Notes: a model not told the origin generated them from the letters alone. 64,000 nucleotides of DNA from Lamellibrachia satsuma (GCA_033239005.1 BSQZ01000013.1:10074782-10138781); one strand, 5' to 3'; positions 52,301 through 62,544 are shown, counted from the first letter of the stretch. Numbers and translations: made by a program.

Positions 52301-55300
52301 CCATTTAAGATTGTTTTGCAACGACAGTGTTTTTGTCTGTTTGTATTAGTTCAAGTTTCCGAGTCAGTATTTTGGCAAACTGGATGACAGTATTCTTGAA
52401 ATAGGTTATTATATTAATTCAGACAGTTTGCATGACTGACTAATCCAATAACCAATGACTATCATAAAATAAACATTTGAACTTACAGCCCATTCAGTAA
52501 TTATCTGGTAGCAGAATGAAATTCGTTTTGCTTTATTCTGACAATAGCCGCCCACAAACTAATTATATAATCGATCATCGATAGGTTTGGCCAAACCAAT
52601 AATTGATTATGAAAATCAAACTGATTCCCAACACTAGTAACAATAGTGCTAAACTTTCCCCTTTACTCTATGCACTCTAGGCTAGCGCTGGGCCTAAAAA
52701 CTGTTTAGCCAATTTAGCTAAAGGTTAAAATTTTCTTTAGCCAAATGAGGTTTTGTTTAGCCATTTTTTTAGAAAACACTAAGATGGCAAAATGTCAAAA
52801 TGCAAAACATGACGTAAAATAATGTGATAAGGCCTAGTAAAAAAATGAAACTAGTTTCTCGTCCCCGCCCACTTCCTTTTTTGTCTAAGCCTCCTTTTTT
52901 ATTTACTATTGAAAAAAAGATTAATTTTAAAAGTTTTCTCGGTTCTGTGAAGAAATCTTTGTCCAAAACTTGCTGTTTGTTTCTAGTCAGTTTAAGTAGT
53001 TTTCTGGTGTAACAGGTATGTGCCATGTTACATTTACGTAAATGTTTCTATTTATCTGCCATTCCTGCTAAAAAGTAATGCATTTGATAATGGAATGGCA
53101 GGCTATACAGTAATATACATCACTGGCATGTTCCATATTGCATCGAAAAAACTACAGCTTGTCTTTTAATCAACCACAGTGAGCATCTCAGAGATGGTGA
53201 CCATCTTCGAAACTAATAGCAAAAATTCATAAATAGTAAATAATAAGGACCTCCCTCTTACTTATAAAAAGTCCGGACGAGAAACTAGCTTCTTTTTTTA
53301 CTAGGCCTAATATACGACATATTATATTAACATAATATACATATATATTAAACATATAGATAGTCACAAAAGATAGATAAAACAAGAAAATCGATCACCC
53401 ACTGCAAATCTCCAATACTGAGAATGTCACCATACAAGTGTCGCCCCAAATGTCCACCACCACTACTCTGGCCTTTGCGACAGTGTCAACCCATTTCACT
53501 AAGCCTGTGAATCAGGGACGCTGCTCCTTCACCATCCATATCTTGAAGGCTTCCTCGTATGAAAGCGTTCTTAACTGTCGGGAGACAGTGCTTCACTTGC
53601 GTCAACACGTTCCGCATATGGGCCGTAATTACCAACTTTGCGTGATTGTTTGCAGTCACGAAGTCCATCTAGCACTTTGGCAGCAACATCAATCACAAGT
53701 GGTCGGCAGATATCTTGTGTTTTGCCAAATGGGAAACCGTTTCGCCTATGGTGCAATTGGCAATCGGCAGAGCTAGCCTAGATACTCCAATCTGTTACAT
53801 TTCTACATAGTTGTATTCTTACATTTAATAGAACATCAGCATATTCTTTGATGGTTGATTTTGTGAAGGTTTTGTGGCATTTTGTATTTCAAAAGGAAAG
53901 GCTTTTTTCAAACAATTCCAGCTGTGTGTTTGGTCCAGCCATTGTAGCAAAATTCAAAATGATTTTGTGTTGTAATCAGTTGTTATTTTGTGTGTATATG
54001 TTGTAATTGTGTGTACATGTTGTTATTGTGTGTACATGTCAGTATGTAATAGGGCATACAACTCTAAATTACTGTATTCAGTTGTTATTGTGATCAATTG
54101 TTACAGTGTGTACAACAAATCAGTGTAATGCAATTACAAATGATTGTGTTGTGATTAGCTGTTACTGTACAAGTTGGTGTAACACAATTCTAATTTCTAA
54201 ATGATTTTGCAGGGAAACTTTCATCTGTATTACAAATGCTCTGTGCCAGCTTGTGGTGTAAGATCTTTCTGGCTGAATAAATGGTCAGTACTTTTTGTGC
54301 TTTTGTAATCTTTGTATTTTGTATTATTTCAAAGGATCTTTGTCCATTGCTGACACAAATAAATGTTTAAAGGCACTAAATAAATTTGCATTTGTGCTAT
54401 CTAATATCTGGTGTGAGAAATCTGGCTTATGCAATATTTTAATCACCATGCTGTAGTTGGTAATTATTCACAGATTCTAATGTTGTCTGAAGAGAATCCA
54501 GTTTATGTTGGTTGATAATGCTGACATTTGTATAACACCGTTGTATTGCTATGCTCAAACAACATTGTCTTGTCAAATGTTAGCATTACATTGTAAATAC
54601 TAACACCAGTTTATAATTAAAAGTAAAAATTTGTTTTCAATTGTAGAGTAAGCAAACTCTTTTATGCACTTATTATCTTTGGTGGGAATGCAATCGTAGA
54701 GTTATATGCAAGTGTTATGAGGTCACAACTGCGTTTTTGAAGGTTTAACATTTTTTGCTCATTTTGTTTCAGACTCATATCATGAAAAATTTAACATATG
54801 TGGAGTCCACTGCAGCATGCTGGCTCGTTTGTACACATTTGGTTGAAATTGTCAGACAAACTATTCAATTATTTTTGAGCGGATACGTTCAATATTCAGC
54901 AAAGAAAATTTGCAAAAGTGGTCCTGCCTATATACTATAGCATAAAACTGTTCACACTTTTGCAAGTTATCAGATCTAACAATCAGTAAATTCTTTCTAT
55001 GATTTAAACAAAAGTTAAACGGACTGTGCATATTACTTTAACTATTCACAATTTCACGCATACTACAAATGTCAACATCAGTGGACCGGATTCACAATGA
55101 ACTAAACCAATTAAGGAAGGAATTTTTTAACAAACCAAATAATGTATTTTGCCTGACTACTGGCTGAACTCTGTGTATAAAGCTCACATTGTGTGTCTCT
55201 GCTGCAGAGATCTGTGCTGTGTCTAAAGTGTCGAAAAAGGACATTGGTCGAGTGTTTAAACTGATCCTTAAGACCCTGGAGACCAGCGTTGAACTGATCA

Positions 55301-57046
55301 CCACTGGAGACTTCATGGTTGGTTTAATAAAATATTTTATTTAAAAGTATTCTTAACAATCCATGAATATTAAGTTTCTATAGCTTTTTACTAATTTGTA
55401 TCTGTATAGCTTTACATTTGAACCTGTAGTATCGCAGTGTCTTTGGAGGGAATGCACTGAAGATTCTGATAAGACAACATTGATTTAAAATCTTGTAGCA
55501 AGAAGCTCTGTAGTTGATATTTCTGTTTCATCATGTACGTACTGTTTAGTCTGTTGTGTTTTGTGTATACGGGCACATGATGATAAATGCATGCTGCATT
55601 TTTCTTCAGTCGCGGTTCTGCTCTAACCTGGCTCTACCAACTGTGGTGCAGAAAGCAGCAACTCACATCGCCAAGAAGGCTGTTGACATGGACCTTGTAC
55701 CCGGGTAAGTCGACACGACAATACAGTCAGTAAACCCCTTTAGCACTGTTATTGTTGGAAAGCTTACCTCAGCAGCAAGTCTGAACTTAAGGATTTGGAT
55801 GTCTCTACAATTGGTTTACAATTTCAGTGTGCCAAAAGTTGATTGAGTATGCGGAGGAGCTAAAGGGGACTTAGCTAGTCTAGGACTTCTTGCAGGAGTG
55901 AGCAGTGAATGTAACTATGCTGACTGCAACACTTCTTGCTTCAGTATTTAAAACTATATTGTTGGGTTATTTGATAATGTTTGTGTGTGTGTGTGTTTTC
56001 AGTCGTAGTCCGATCTCCGTAGCGGCTGCAGCTATTTACATGGCATCTCAAGCATCTGAGGACAAGAAGTCGCAAAAAGGTACACGCTTAGACCAGTGTG
56101 TTGTAATTGGCTAAGTACTGTCATTGTGGCCTGTTTTAATATCCAAGCCACTGTGACTAAAAGACGGTTTACACGAGCAATTGTGTCAGGAAGAATTGGG
56201 ATTGTTCCCATCTCACAGACAACTGCCAATCAGCGACTGCCAACAGGTGCACCCATCGTGATCTATCATCAAAGCTCAAATATGGAGTTGCTTTAGCCTC
56301 AATCTATTTTGCAGAGTCTAGAAACGTCACTCATATAATTGCACTGGGGGTGTTCACTGGTAAATGCTGGGGGGGTTGAAGAGTAAAGTGCATAAAACTG
56401 TCTTGGAGCATGACGTTCCTCCTCAATTTGATTTTTTTGCTTGTCCCATTTCAGACTTGTTTTTGCCAAAAATAAACATACCTAGCATCGACTATGACAT
56501 GTTAGCTCGTTTGTGCAAATTTGTTATTTGGTTTCGGTGAAATCATTGGACAAAAATTAAATCATGTTTTTTCCAGATCAGGTCAAAATTCAGCAAAAAA
56601 ATGGTCTGGCGCTACACAAAGCTATTACACTTTCACTTCACAAGTTACCTGATGTAACGATGAAAGTCAAGTCTTTCAATGTTTTTAACAAATGTACACA
56701 CTCATATATTAAACCAACTGCACAGATTACTCTATACACATTATTGATTTTAACATCTATAAACCTGATTTGTGATGATCTAAATCAATTGAGGAATGAA
56801 TTTTAAAGAACTGTGCCGTCAGATTTGTCTTAGTGGTACATGTCCAAGACCCACTGACTGTTTAGAAGGCGTGATGCACTTGTGACTGACTCCAGATTTT
56901 TTCCGGTTTCAGAGATTGGGGACATCGCTGGGGTCGCGGAGGTCACAATCCGACAGTCGTACAAACTCATCTATCCACAGGCTCACAGTCTCTTCCCAAC
57001 CGACTACAAGTTCCCGTCCCTCATTGCACAATTGCCACCTCAGTGA
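46317..57046 (+). CDS. GTF2B: Transcription initiation factor IIB, TFIIB (complete, 10 exons)
   Basis: General RNA polymerase II factor that binds the TBP-promoter complex, recruits polymerase and helps choose the start site; nuclear. Coding exons: 46317-46336, 47345-47455, 49003-49084, 49846-49950, 50894-50980, 51759-51888, 55208-55317, 55610-55704, 56003-56079 and 56913-57046. They total 951 bp, 316 aa plus stop, the same length as human TFIIB. Every junction keeps frame and every intron is GT-AG. The zinc ribbon has Cys15, His18, Cys34 and Cys37. The B-reader/linker contains [11 protein letters not shown]. The two cyclin folds follow ([20 protein letters not shown] in the first, [18 protein letters not shown] in the second). 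The C-terminus is [17 protein letters not shown]. The start ATG has A at -3 and G at +4 and opens MASTS, as in vertebrates. No damage was seen. Introns carry SINE, MITE and minisatellite insertions. Confidence 0.97.
47345..47455 (+). CDS. GTF2B: TFIIB exon 2 (zinc ribbon)
   Basis: Encodes [16 protein letters not shown], then [16 protein letters not shown] and a split Arg. The acceptor is tandem, GCAGCAG at 47341-47347. Using the first AG gives the 16-residue spacing before Pro16 seen in human; using the second removes one residue. Donor AG|GTATGA. Confidence 0.93.
47528..47690 (+). mobile_element. SINE 5' part (tRNA-like head plus core) in TFIIB intron 2
   Basis: AATGGCTCAGTGGTTAGAAC resembles a tRNA D-arm/A box. 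GGACTCTCAATCGAGAGG folds as an anticodon arm, and GAGTTCACATCCTC is a decayed B box. After this comes the SINE core (TTGCTGCCGTTTCATAAC, CCCGCGTTGCCTCAGTTCAC, GCTGAATAAATG) as at 37.6 and 59.1 kb. It is not a functional tRNA: the T arm is degraded and the acceptor stem does not pair. Confidence 0.75.
47695..48060. repeat. Degenerate CACC/GGTG repeats in TFIIB intron 2
   Basis: Three or four diverged blocks of the form GAAATATTCACCTGGGGGTG, then AGGATT-like sequence, occur at about 47705, 47895, 47980 and 48010. CACC...GGTGA halves can pair. Confidence 0.6.
49003..49084 (+). CDS. GTF2B: TFIIB exon 3 (B-reader/linker)
   Basis: [15 protein letters not shown] and [12 protein letters not shown]; acceptor CTGCAG, donor GAA|GTAAGA, phase 0. 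Confidence 0.95.
49846..49950 (+). CDS. GTF2B: TFIIB exon 4
   Basis: 35 codons, [20 protein letters not shown] to YRNRRQ; acceptor TTTTCAG, donor CAG|GTAAGA. Confidence 0.95.
50894..50980 (+). CDS. GTF2B: TFIIB exon 5 (start of first cyclin fold)
   Basis: 29 codons, [20 protein letters not shown] to LPKMIA; acceptor CTTCAG, donor GCT|GTGAGT. Confidence 0.95.
51160..51475. repeat. 52-bp tandem repeat, 6 copies, in TFIIB intron 5
   Basis: Unit GAACCACTTACTACCTGGTG then ACTGGGTAGTGGGGAATCG and TGGTTTCCATACT. Starts at 51162, 51214 and so on. Copies are nearly identical, so the expansion is recent. Each unit can pair CACTTACTACC with GGGTAGTGG. Confidence 0.95.
51759..51888 (+). CDS. GTF2B: TFIIB exon 6 (first cyclin fold)
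   Basis: [20 protein letters not shown] and [20 protein letters not shown], ending TFK plus one base; acceptor TTGCAG, donor AAAG|GTATCA. Confidence 0.96.
52060..52140. repeat. Dispersed repeat C (GTGGCGCCAC type), copy 1
   Basis: GACAAACAGTGGCGCCACAT, CACGGAGCTTGAT and AATCGAGGCTAG match 63440-63490. Partial relatives lie near 50405 and 63015. Confidence 0.6.
52831..53307. mobile_element. PIF/Harbinger-like MITE in TFIIB intron 6
   Basis: 477 bp with ~34-bp terminal inverted repeats. Left 52831: GGCCTAGTAAAAAAATGAAA then CTAGTTTCTCGTCC. The right end, read on minus from 53307: GGCCTAGTAAAAAAAGAAGC then TAGTTTCTCGTCC. They differ by one small indel/substitution. It is flanked by TAA at 52828-52830 and 53308-53310, the 3-bp TWA-type duplication typical of PIF/Harbinger. 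No transposase inside. Confidence 0.85.
53400..53780. other. GC-richer, coding-like island in TFIIB intron 6 (unidentified)
   Basis: It stands out from AT-rich intron sequence. It has open frames on plus (53438-53776, 112 codons) and two on minus. I recognise no family and cannot tell a dead transposon or processed gene piece from chance. Confidence 0.3.
54735..55125 (+). mobile_element. Family A TIR element in TFIIB intron 6
   Basis: TTTTTTGCTCATTTTGTTTC, GCATGCTGGCTCGTTTGTAC, GAAATTGTCAGACAAACTAT, TTTGCAAAAGTGGTCCTGCC, CACACTTTTGCAAGTTATC and ACCGGATTCACAATGAAC occur in order, with the terminus CCAATTAAGGAAGG at about 55107-55120. It ends about 85 bp before exon 7. Confidence 0.75.
55208..55317 (+). 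CDS. GTF2B: TFIIB exon 7 (end of first cyclin fold)
   Basis: The split Glu is completed, then [20 protein letters not shown] to TTGDFM; acceptor CTGCAG, donor ATG|GTTGGT. Confidence 0.95.
55610..55704 (+). CDS. GTF2B: TFIIB exon 8 (second cyclin fold)
   Basis: [20 protein letters not shown] to MDLVPG; the split Gly codon ends at GG|GTAAGT. Confidence 0.95.
56003..56079 (+). CDS. GTF2B: TFIIB exon 9 (second cyclin fold)
   Basis: [25 protein letters not shown] region; acceptor TTTTCAG, donor AAAAAG|GTACAC. A (GT)n run sits just before the polypyrimidine tract. Confidence 0.95.
56421..56797 (+). mobile_element. Family A TIR element, best-bounded copy, in TFIIB intron 9
   Basis: 377 bp. Left end CCTCAATTTGATTTTTTTGC at 56421. 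Right end AAATCAATTGAGG at about 56782-56794. Reversed, this is CCTCAATTGATTT, matching the left end with one gap. Interior blocks: TTAGCTCGTTTGTGCAAATT, TTTCGGTGAAATCATTGGAC, CAGGTCAAAATTCAGC, AAGTTACCTGATGTAACGAT. No open frame of note; non-autonomous. Confidence 0.8.
56913..57046 (+). CDS. GTF2B: TFIIB exon 10 (terminal)
   Basis: [20 protein letters not shown], then [14 protein letters not shown] and stop TGA at 57044-57046; acceptor GTTTCAG. Confidence 0.95.
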
Positions 57047-57518
57047 TCCGTCAAATCATGTCAAGTTGGTGCCGATATCAAACTGTTTGGTGCCATCGTA
57101 TTGTTGATGCCGGGTTGTGTTGGCGGTGATGTCCATCTGTAGATGTTAATGACACTGTTGGCAGTGACGTTGAGTGTCGTGTCGTGTTGGTCATTATGTC
57201 TAGTTGTGTGGTGAGATGAGTTTCCGTCAGTGTTGAACTTGCCATTGTCTTCATGGCAGAAGGTCAGGATGTATAGCGATTCAACTATTTATGTTACCAT
57301 CCAACACCAAGGAGATGTCTAATGTCTAACGGTTAGTAACCCCTGGGGTTGGAACATTGGGGTTCAACTGTACTGTCCTCCCCACAGTCTAAACCCTGCC
57401 CCCAGTGAACCACCGAACCTATTCTGTTTGACCCCTAGATCTATTAGGGCCTATTTATATGAGACCCCTGGAAAGTTGTGCGGGTCAAATAGAACAGAGG
57501 TTGTCTCCATAAAATAAA
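57047..57518 (+). other. Probable TFIIB 3' untranslated region
   Basis: Runs from the stop to the first AATAAA. Boundary inferred only. Confidence 0.5.
57513..57518 (+). promoter_or_regulatory. Likely TFIIB polyadenylation signal
   Basis: AATAAA 467 bp after the stop, followed by a GT-rich stretch (GTGTAGTTTC, AAGTGTGTTTTT). Another AATAAA lies near 58230. Confidence 0.5.
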
Positions 57519-57837
57519 GTGTAGTTTCATCAAAATAGTTTAAGTGTGTTTTTAAACATTCAATTACTATATAGATTATGTTTCCAAATGTTTCCTTTTA
57601 TATATGTGTGATATGCGCAAATTCCCTCGTGGGACAAGTCCATTTGATATACACAAGTTCCTGCATGGAATAAAATGCAAAATAATAAGGGATTTGTGAG
57701 TGTCTGGTCACTGTACTTGCACCTCTGAAGACACTGCTTGTGTCTTCTTCGTGGATTATTAAAGCTAACAGAGTATGTCCAGTTTCTGTCCACTGTATCA
57801 CTGACAGGGGATGGTCAGTCATCTTTCTGTGCATTAC

Positions 57838-58155
57838 AGGTGCTGATGTCAGATCTGGTGTTGTGGAGATCAACATATTGATGCTGATGTCAGATCTAGT
57901 GTTGTGGAGATCAACATATTGATGCTGACGTCAGATCTAGTGTTGTGGAGATCAACATATTGATGCTGACGTCAGATCTAGTGTTGTGGAAATCAACATA
58001 TTGATGCTGACGTCAGATCTAGTGTTGTGGAGATCAACATATTGATGCTGACGTCAGATCTAGTGTTGTGGAGATCAACATATTGATGCTGACGTCAGAT
58101 CTAGTGTTGTGGAGATCAACATATTGATGCTGACGTCAGATCTAGTGTTGTGGAG
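57838..58155. repeat. 41-bp minisatellite, ~8 copies, carrying TGACGTCA
   Basis: Unit TGCTGACGTCAGATCTAGTG then TTGTGGAGATCAACATATTGA. The first two units have TGATGTCA; the next six (from about 57925) have the palindrome TGACGTCA, the consensus CRE bound by CREB/ATF factors. Copies are nearly identical. Confidence 0.93.
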
Positions 58156-58159
58156 ATAT

Positions 58160-59064
58160 ATTGTGTTGTGGAGATAGATATGTGGTGGAGGTCTCCACCA
58201 TTTGCTTGTGTTAACTGGGAAGGTCTGTGAATAAAGCTTCAATTGTACCAGGATTGACTAGAGTCTGAAACCTCCCACTCTGCAAAGCTATCTTAATACA
58301 CTATCTATTGCTACCTAGGAATGGGTATACTTTCATTTTTATTATGTAACATGCCATGTGTCTGGGTTAAAAATCCACTCAAAGGCTCTAACAAGATACA
58401 TGCCAATACCAAGTTATATTCGTTGGTAACAATAGATTACTCCACAATAATTGTTATAACAACGTTGTAAAATGTCAATGAGTGTCCAAAAAGACTCTTT
58501 CAACATAGACACTATTTATTTGATTTGGTTTGTCCGAGGGCAACTGTGTAGAATATTCTAATTAGTTAATTTTCAGTACCCTGCATATTTTTATTAACTG
58601 ACCAATCTCTATTATATTATATAAATGTTGTGAGACAGGACTGACATTAACATGGTCTTCTGAGTCATAAAGGATGCACAGTCTGCCAAATGTTGTTATT
58701 ACACCAAACGTACAGTGCCTGGTCCAAGTCTCGGAACTCTGGCATGTCAAGCAGGTGTACTAACCACTGTCTCTCTTGTGAGTGGGTTTGGATGATGAGG
58801 AGACTCATTACTGGTGAAATAAGGCAGGCATTCGCTGTTGTGTTTATTTATGTATGGTTTGTTCACCCGTATATTGGAAATACATCTCATAGAATTCACT
58901 TATTGCCATGTGGTGATATATCAGATTTGCAAAAATCAATAATAATTATCTGAATTTTGATGCAATTATGACTTATTTTAGGGAAATTTCAAAATATCAT
59001 CACAACATCAACTTCTGAATAGAGACCTGTAGTGGCATTCTGTCCAGTTCTGTTCAGAGTGGTC
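58160..59064. other. No gene seen downstream of TFIIB
   Basis: AT-rich. 58570-58680 may be a third, weak copy of dispersed repeat B. No conserved coding sequence. Confidence 0.5.
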
Positions 59065-59455
59065 TCACAAGCCTAGCCTTAAGTCACTACAAGCCAAATC
59101 CCACTGCGGTCGCTTCGAACCTTTGGCAAGTTTGATCACCCCACGTTGCCACAGTTCACTCAGCTGTATAAATGAGTACCTGGCAATACAGACAGTGGTG
59201 GATATGTGAACGAATAGCCTTCGCGCAGCAATTGCAGCATGGCTGAATACTTCCAAAAGAAGTTGAGATGGCCTTTGAATGAACAGGTCTGCCAGGGAGT
59301 GAAGTGTAAAGCGCTTTGAGCAGTTCTATGGACCAGATACCGCGCTATATAAGAACGTACTTTTACCTTTTACTTTTATTTTATCAACATATACAAAGTC
59401 AATGGATGTTTTGTCAACTTGTTTCACAAGCCTAGCCTTAAGTCACTGCAAGCCA
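59065..59455 (+). mobile_element. SINE copy enclosed by 32-bp direct repeats
   Basis: SINE core and 3' domain span 59097-59385: GTTGCCACAGTTCACTCAGC, GCCTTCGCGCAGCAATTGC, GTGTAAAGCGCTTTGAGCAG, GCGCTATATAAGAACGTACT. TCACAAGCCTAGCCTTAAGT plus CACTRCAAGCCA occurs at 59065-59096 and again at 59424-59455 with one mismatch, possibly a long target duplication. The tRNA head is missing. Confidence 0.75.
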
Positions 59456-60022
59456 CATATGTGACCCACCATGCCAAAATGAGACACTTCTCTAAAAAAT
59501 TGTCATTGTCTTTTATTGCATATTCGAATAGAGCACATTCAGAGGTAAAAAATGATACCTCAATGTTATCTATATTCACATTATTTCCAGAGATACAGCA
59601 ATTTGAATGTTGAAAATGTGAAAAGTATGGTTTCGAGAAAAACAGCTTCAAAGTTTTCACTCTGTATTTGTAATAATTGTGATACAAGTCCTTGAGTACA
59701 TAGTTTTATTTGTGTTGAAGCTACATGCATGACATTTTTATTAGTTCACAAATACTAATGTCACTGCAAACTTGACATACATTTTGGTATAAACATTATT
59801 TTTTAAATAGTAAATAATTATATTAGTTAAAAATATAGAAAATCAATAAACCATGCCTGATAACATTTTTACCATTTGTTGCTAGATACACTAACATCCA
59901 TAGTATCGAACGAAAGAGGAAACATGAACACTTAAGAAAAACCACATATATTATATGCTGCTATAAAAGGTGGATGGACATTTTATCAAAATATACAGAG
60001 TCAATGGATGTTTTGTCAACTG
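59391..60022. repeat. Direct repeat pair around 39 bp
   Basis: ATACARAGTCAATGGATGTT and TTGTCAACT occur at about 59393-59421 and 59988-60020. The interval contains no recognised gene. Confidence 0.7.
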
Positions 60023-61374
60023 TATAGAGTATTTTAATCAACAGTTGTAAAATGTATGATTACATTGTATTAAATACTGTTGTGGCCATAAATCTTTTGT
60101 TTCATTTGCAGACAACAAAAACGATATGTACCACTTGTCAGGCGAGACTATAGTGAAGAATGGGACATAAGGAGATACTGGAGCAAAACGGGTTCCCTAT
60201 ATTTTGGTTGCTGCTGCAGCCAACTAACGTTTAAACGAATACCTTTTGAGACATTCCCTGTGGTAGTTTCAAATCCACTAAGAAAATATTGGTCAGCAGG
60301 AACAAGCATTTAGCGCAGCACTGTTATCAACAATATAGGTGCAACACATAGAGAGCAGTGAAAAGCCAGTAATCAGATAAGTAGTAATGATAACAGAATA
60401 GAAATTATAACTAGGAGAGGTTTAATGTCCAGTAACTTAAATCTACTAAAAGTTGGAACACTAAAAGTGAGCCCCCAAAATAGAATCCTGGATCTGCCAT
60501 TGTAACTAGATTTAAGTTCGTGAACCAACGTCTATGTGTTCTTATTGTACATGATTGTTTTCCACGAGGAGCAACTTAAAACAAAACGCAGTGGCAATCC
60601 AACCGCCACAAGAGATTCAGCCACTTTATTGTGGTTTTCATTTATCAAATATCAACTTTGTGTCGCGATGTTGAGCGTCTGGGCCTTGGTTGCTTCGACG
60701 AGGCGGCCGGCCGCGTCAGTCTCGGCAGTGTCGAAGAGCTGTGGGATGTTGTATCTCGGAGAATGTCCACCATGTCCAGCTACCGATGACGCAGCTCACG
60801 GACCACCTTGTTACGGACTGAAAGAATGAAGACGTGCATTTTTACGTTGCTAAATGTACTAAATTGGATCATTGATAACGAAATGTTACGGATATTTCGT
60901 GGCAGTTATTTCCCAAACAGGCGGGACCATTAATACAAGGGTATACCCCAGACTAACGGAAGCCCTTCACCATTCCAATTGGGGTCAAGCCGGGGTGAGT
61001 TATTCTCTGTGGCTGTGAGAGACACGAACACAGTCGCTGCGTTCTTGTCATTGTTAAAGACACGTCTCTTTCGTGCGGCCTTTGCGGCAACAATTTAATA
61101 ACATCAATCTTATTTTAATGAAAAGGACCTTTTATTGATTAAATTTATTAACTGGTTTTAATTAATCCTAATTTATCTTAACTTATTTAATTTGCTTTAA
61201 CTTATCTTAATTGATCACAATTGAGCTTAACTTATCTGATCTGACATATTTTAACTTGTTAGCGCCTTTGAGCAGGTTTTAACCAGGATACGGTGCGCTG
61301 TAAAGCCTAATTTATCATTAGTATTTATTGCACAGACCCTTTCACTGTCTACATATATGTACGCATATGCGCCA
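60023..61374. other. No supported gene
   Basis: A GC-rich patch at 60660-60830 is open on plus (a Cys/Pro-rich end reading GECPPCPATDDAAHG). I cannot assign it. 61090-61260 has degenerate TTAACTTATCTTAAT repeats. Confidence 0.45.
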
Positions 61375-62410
61375 TCCTTTTCGTTCGTGTTCAGCTCCCA
61401 CGTGGCGTCCGGCTTGAGTACCGTCTGATGAGGTTTCTTCAACCTGAGTCTTATCGAGCCCAAGACGAAAACGATAAAGACAGCCGTCATCGACGTCCAG
61501 TACACCGACGACTGCGCAACCCTTGCTCACTCTGCGATGGAGTTCCAGACTAGCGTGGGTCTCTTAACTGAGGTCCACCAAAACTTGTGGACTTTCTATC
61601 AACGCGAGGATGACCAAGATCACCAACCAAGCTATCCTCTAGACTTCCCAAGATCTAAGGAAGAACCCTTGGCAGTGTCGAGCATTCCAAACATCTGTCA
61701 CAAAAGGCAACAATTGAATAGGAAACTCAGGCCGAATCTTTGATGACCACAACGTCAGGATGGAAACCAAGGTCACGGTCTATAAAGCCGTTTGTATGAC
61801 TACTCTATTGTATGGGAGTGAAACCTAGGTCACTTATCGTTGCCACGTAAAGATTATAGAGAAATGTCACCAGTGCTGCCTTCGGAAGATGCTTCACGTC
61901 CGGTTGGAAGACCGCCGCATTAACACCAGCGGCCTCACGGAGGCTAAGACAGCAACGTCGAAGCAAAGGTTGTCCAGAATCAGTTCCGCTGGACGTGCCA
62001 CTGCGTAAGAATGCCCGACTCCAACCTCCCCGATAAATCCTCTTTTCACACATTACCGATGGTCAGAGAACCCCCCCCCCCCCGTGGCGACCAGAGAAAG
62101 AGGTACAAAGACACGTTGAAAACCTAGACCTAAAACAAGGCCACACTAATTATCTGTGCCGCACAATCCACGAGGCAACAGGTTACTTCGAGACAGACTG
62201 TACGAGACGGAGGGGCGACAGGGAAGAAATGAGAAGGGGAGGAACCATGACCGGCAAACCTCACGTCCCCCCCCCCCCCGGAACCTCCTGCTCCACTGGC
62301 CTAAGATCAGCAGATCAAGAATCTGGCCCCTGAGTTACCTCAGGACCCACGATTGATCCTTGGCAGACGTCATCCTCTTTGCGAGGGACCGCCGACAATG
62401 ATTATGATTA
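61375..62410 (+). pseudogene. Decayed LINE with reverse transcriptase motif
   Basis: Read across several frameshifts, the plus strand gives GFFNLSLIEPKTKTIKTAV and then IDVQYTDDCATLAHS (about 61430-61535). YTDD is the catalytic Y-X-D-D of the reverse transcriptase palm. QTSVGLLTEVHQNL and PLDFPRSKEEPLAV follow. After a shift come IFDDHNVRMETKVTVYKAVC, MTTLLYGSET and a stop, then HQCCLRKMLHVRLEDRRINT and SGLTEAKTATSKQR (61745-61965). The end near 62290-62352 reads KISRSRIWPLSYLRTHD, a decayed C2H2-like finger typical of this lineage's C-terminus. Multiple stops and C-runs (62070, 62269) disrupt it. The endonuclease part is missing. Confidence 0.85.
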
Positions 62411-62544
62411 CAGTTCTTCACATACGTTTCAAGCATACACAGCTTTCAGCTACACCGTGTGTTCAAAGTGAGAGACAGCACATCAAAACATTATCACCCT
62501 GAAAAAGTATGGGTGATTATAACATTTCGACACGTTTCGCTTTA

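Noticed and set aside
60536..60829. 97-codon plus-strand protein with a Cys/Pro-rich end
   Set aside because: GC-rich patch without recognised family or splice context; kept only as a note in the region entry.
62156..62356. Independent small gene
   Set aside because: It is the C-terminal end of the decayed LINE, with a finger-like motif and C-run interruptions.
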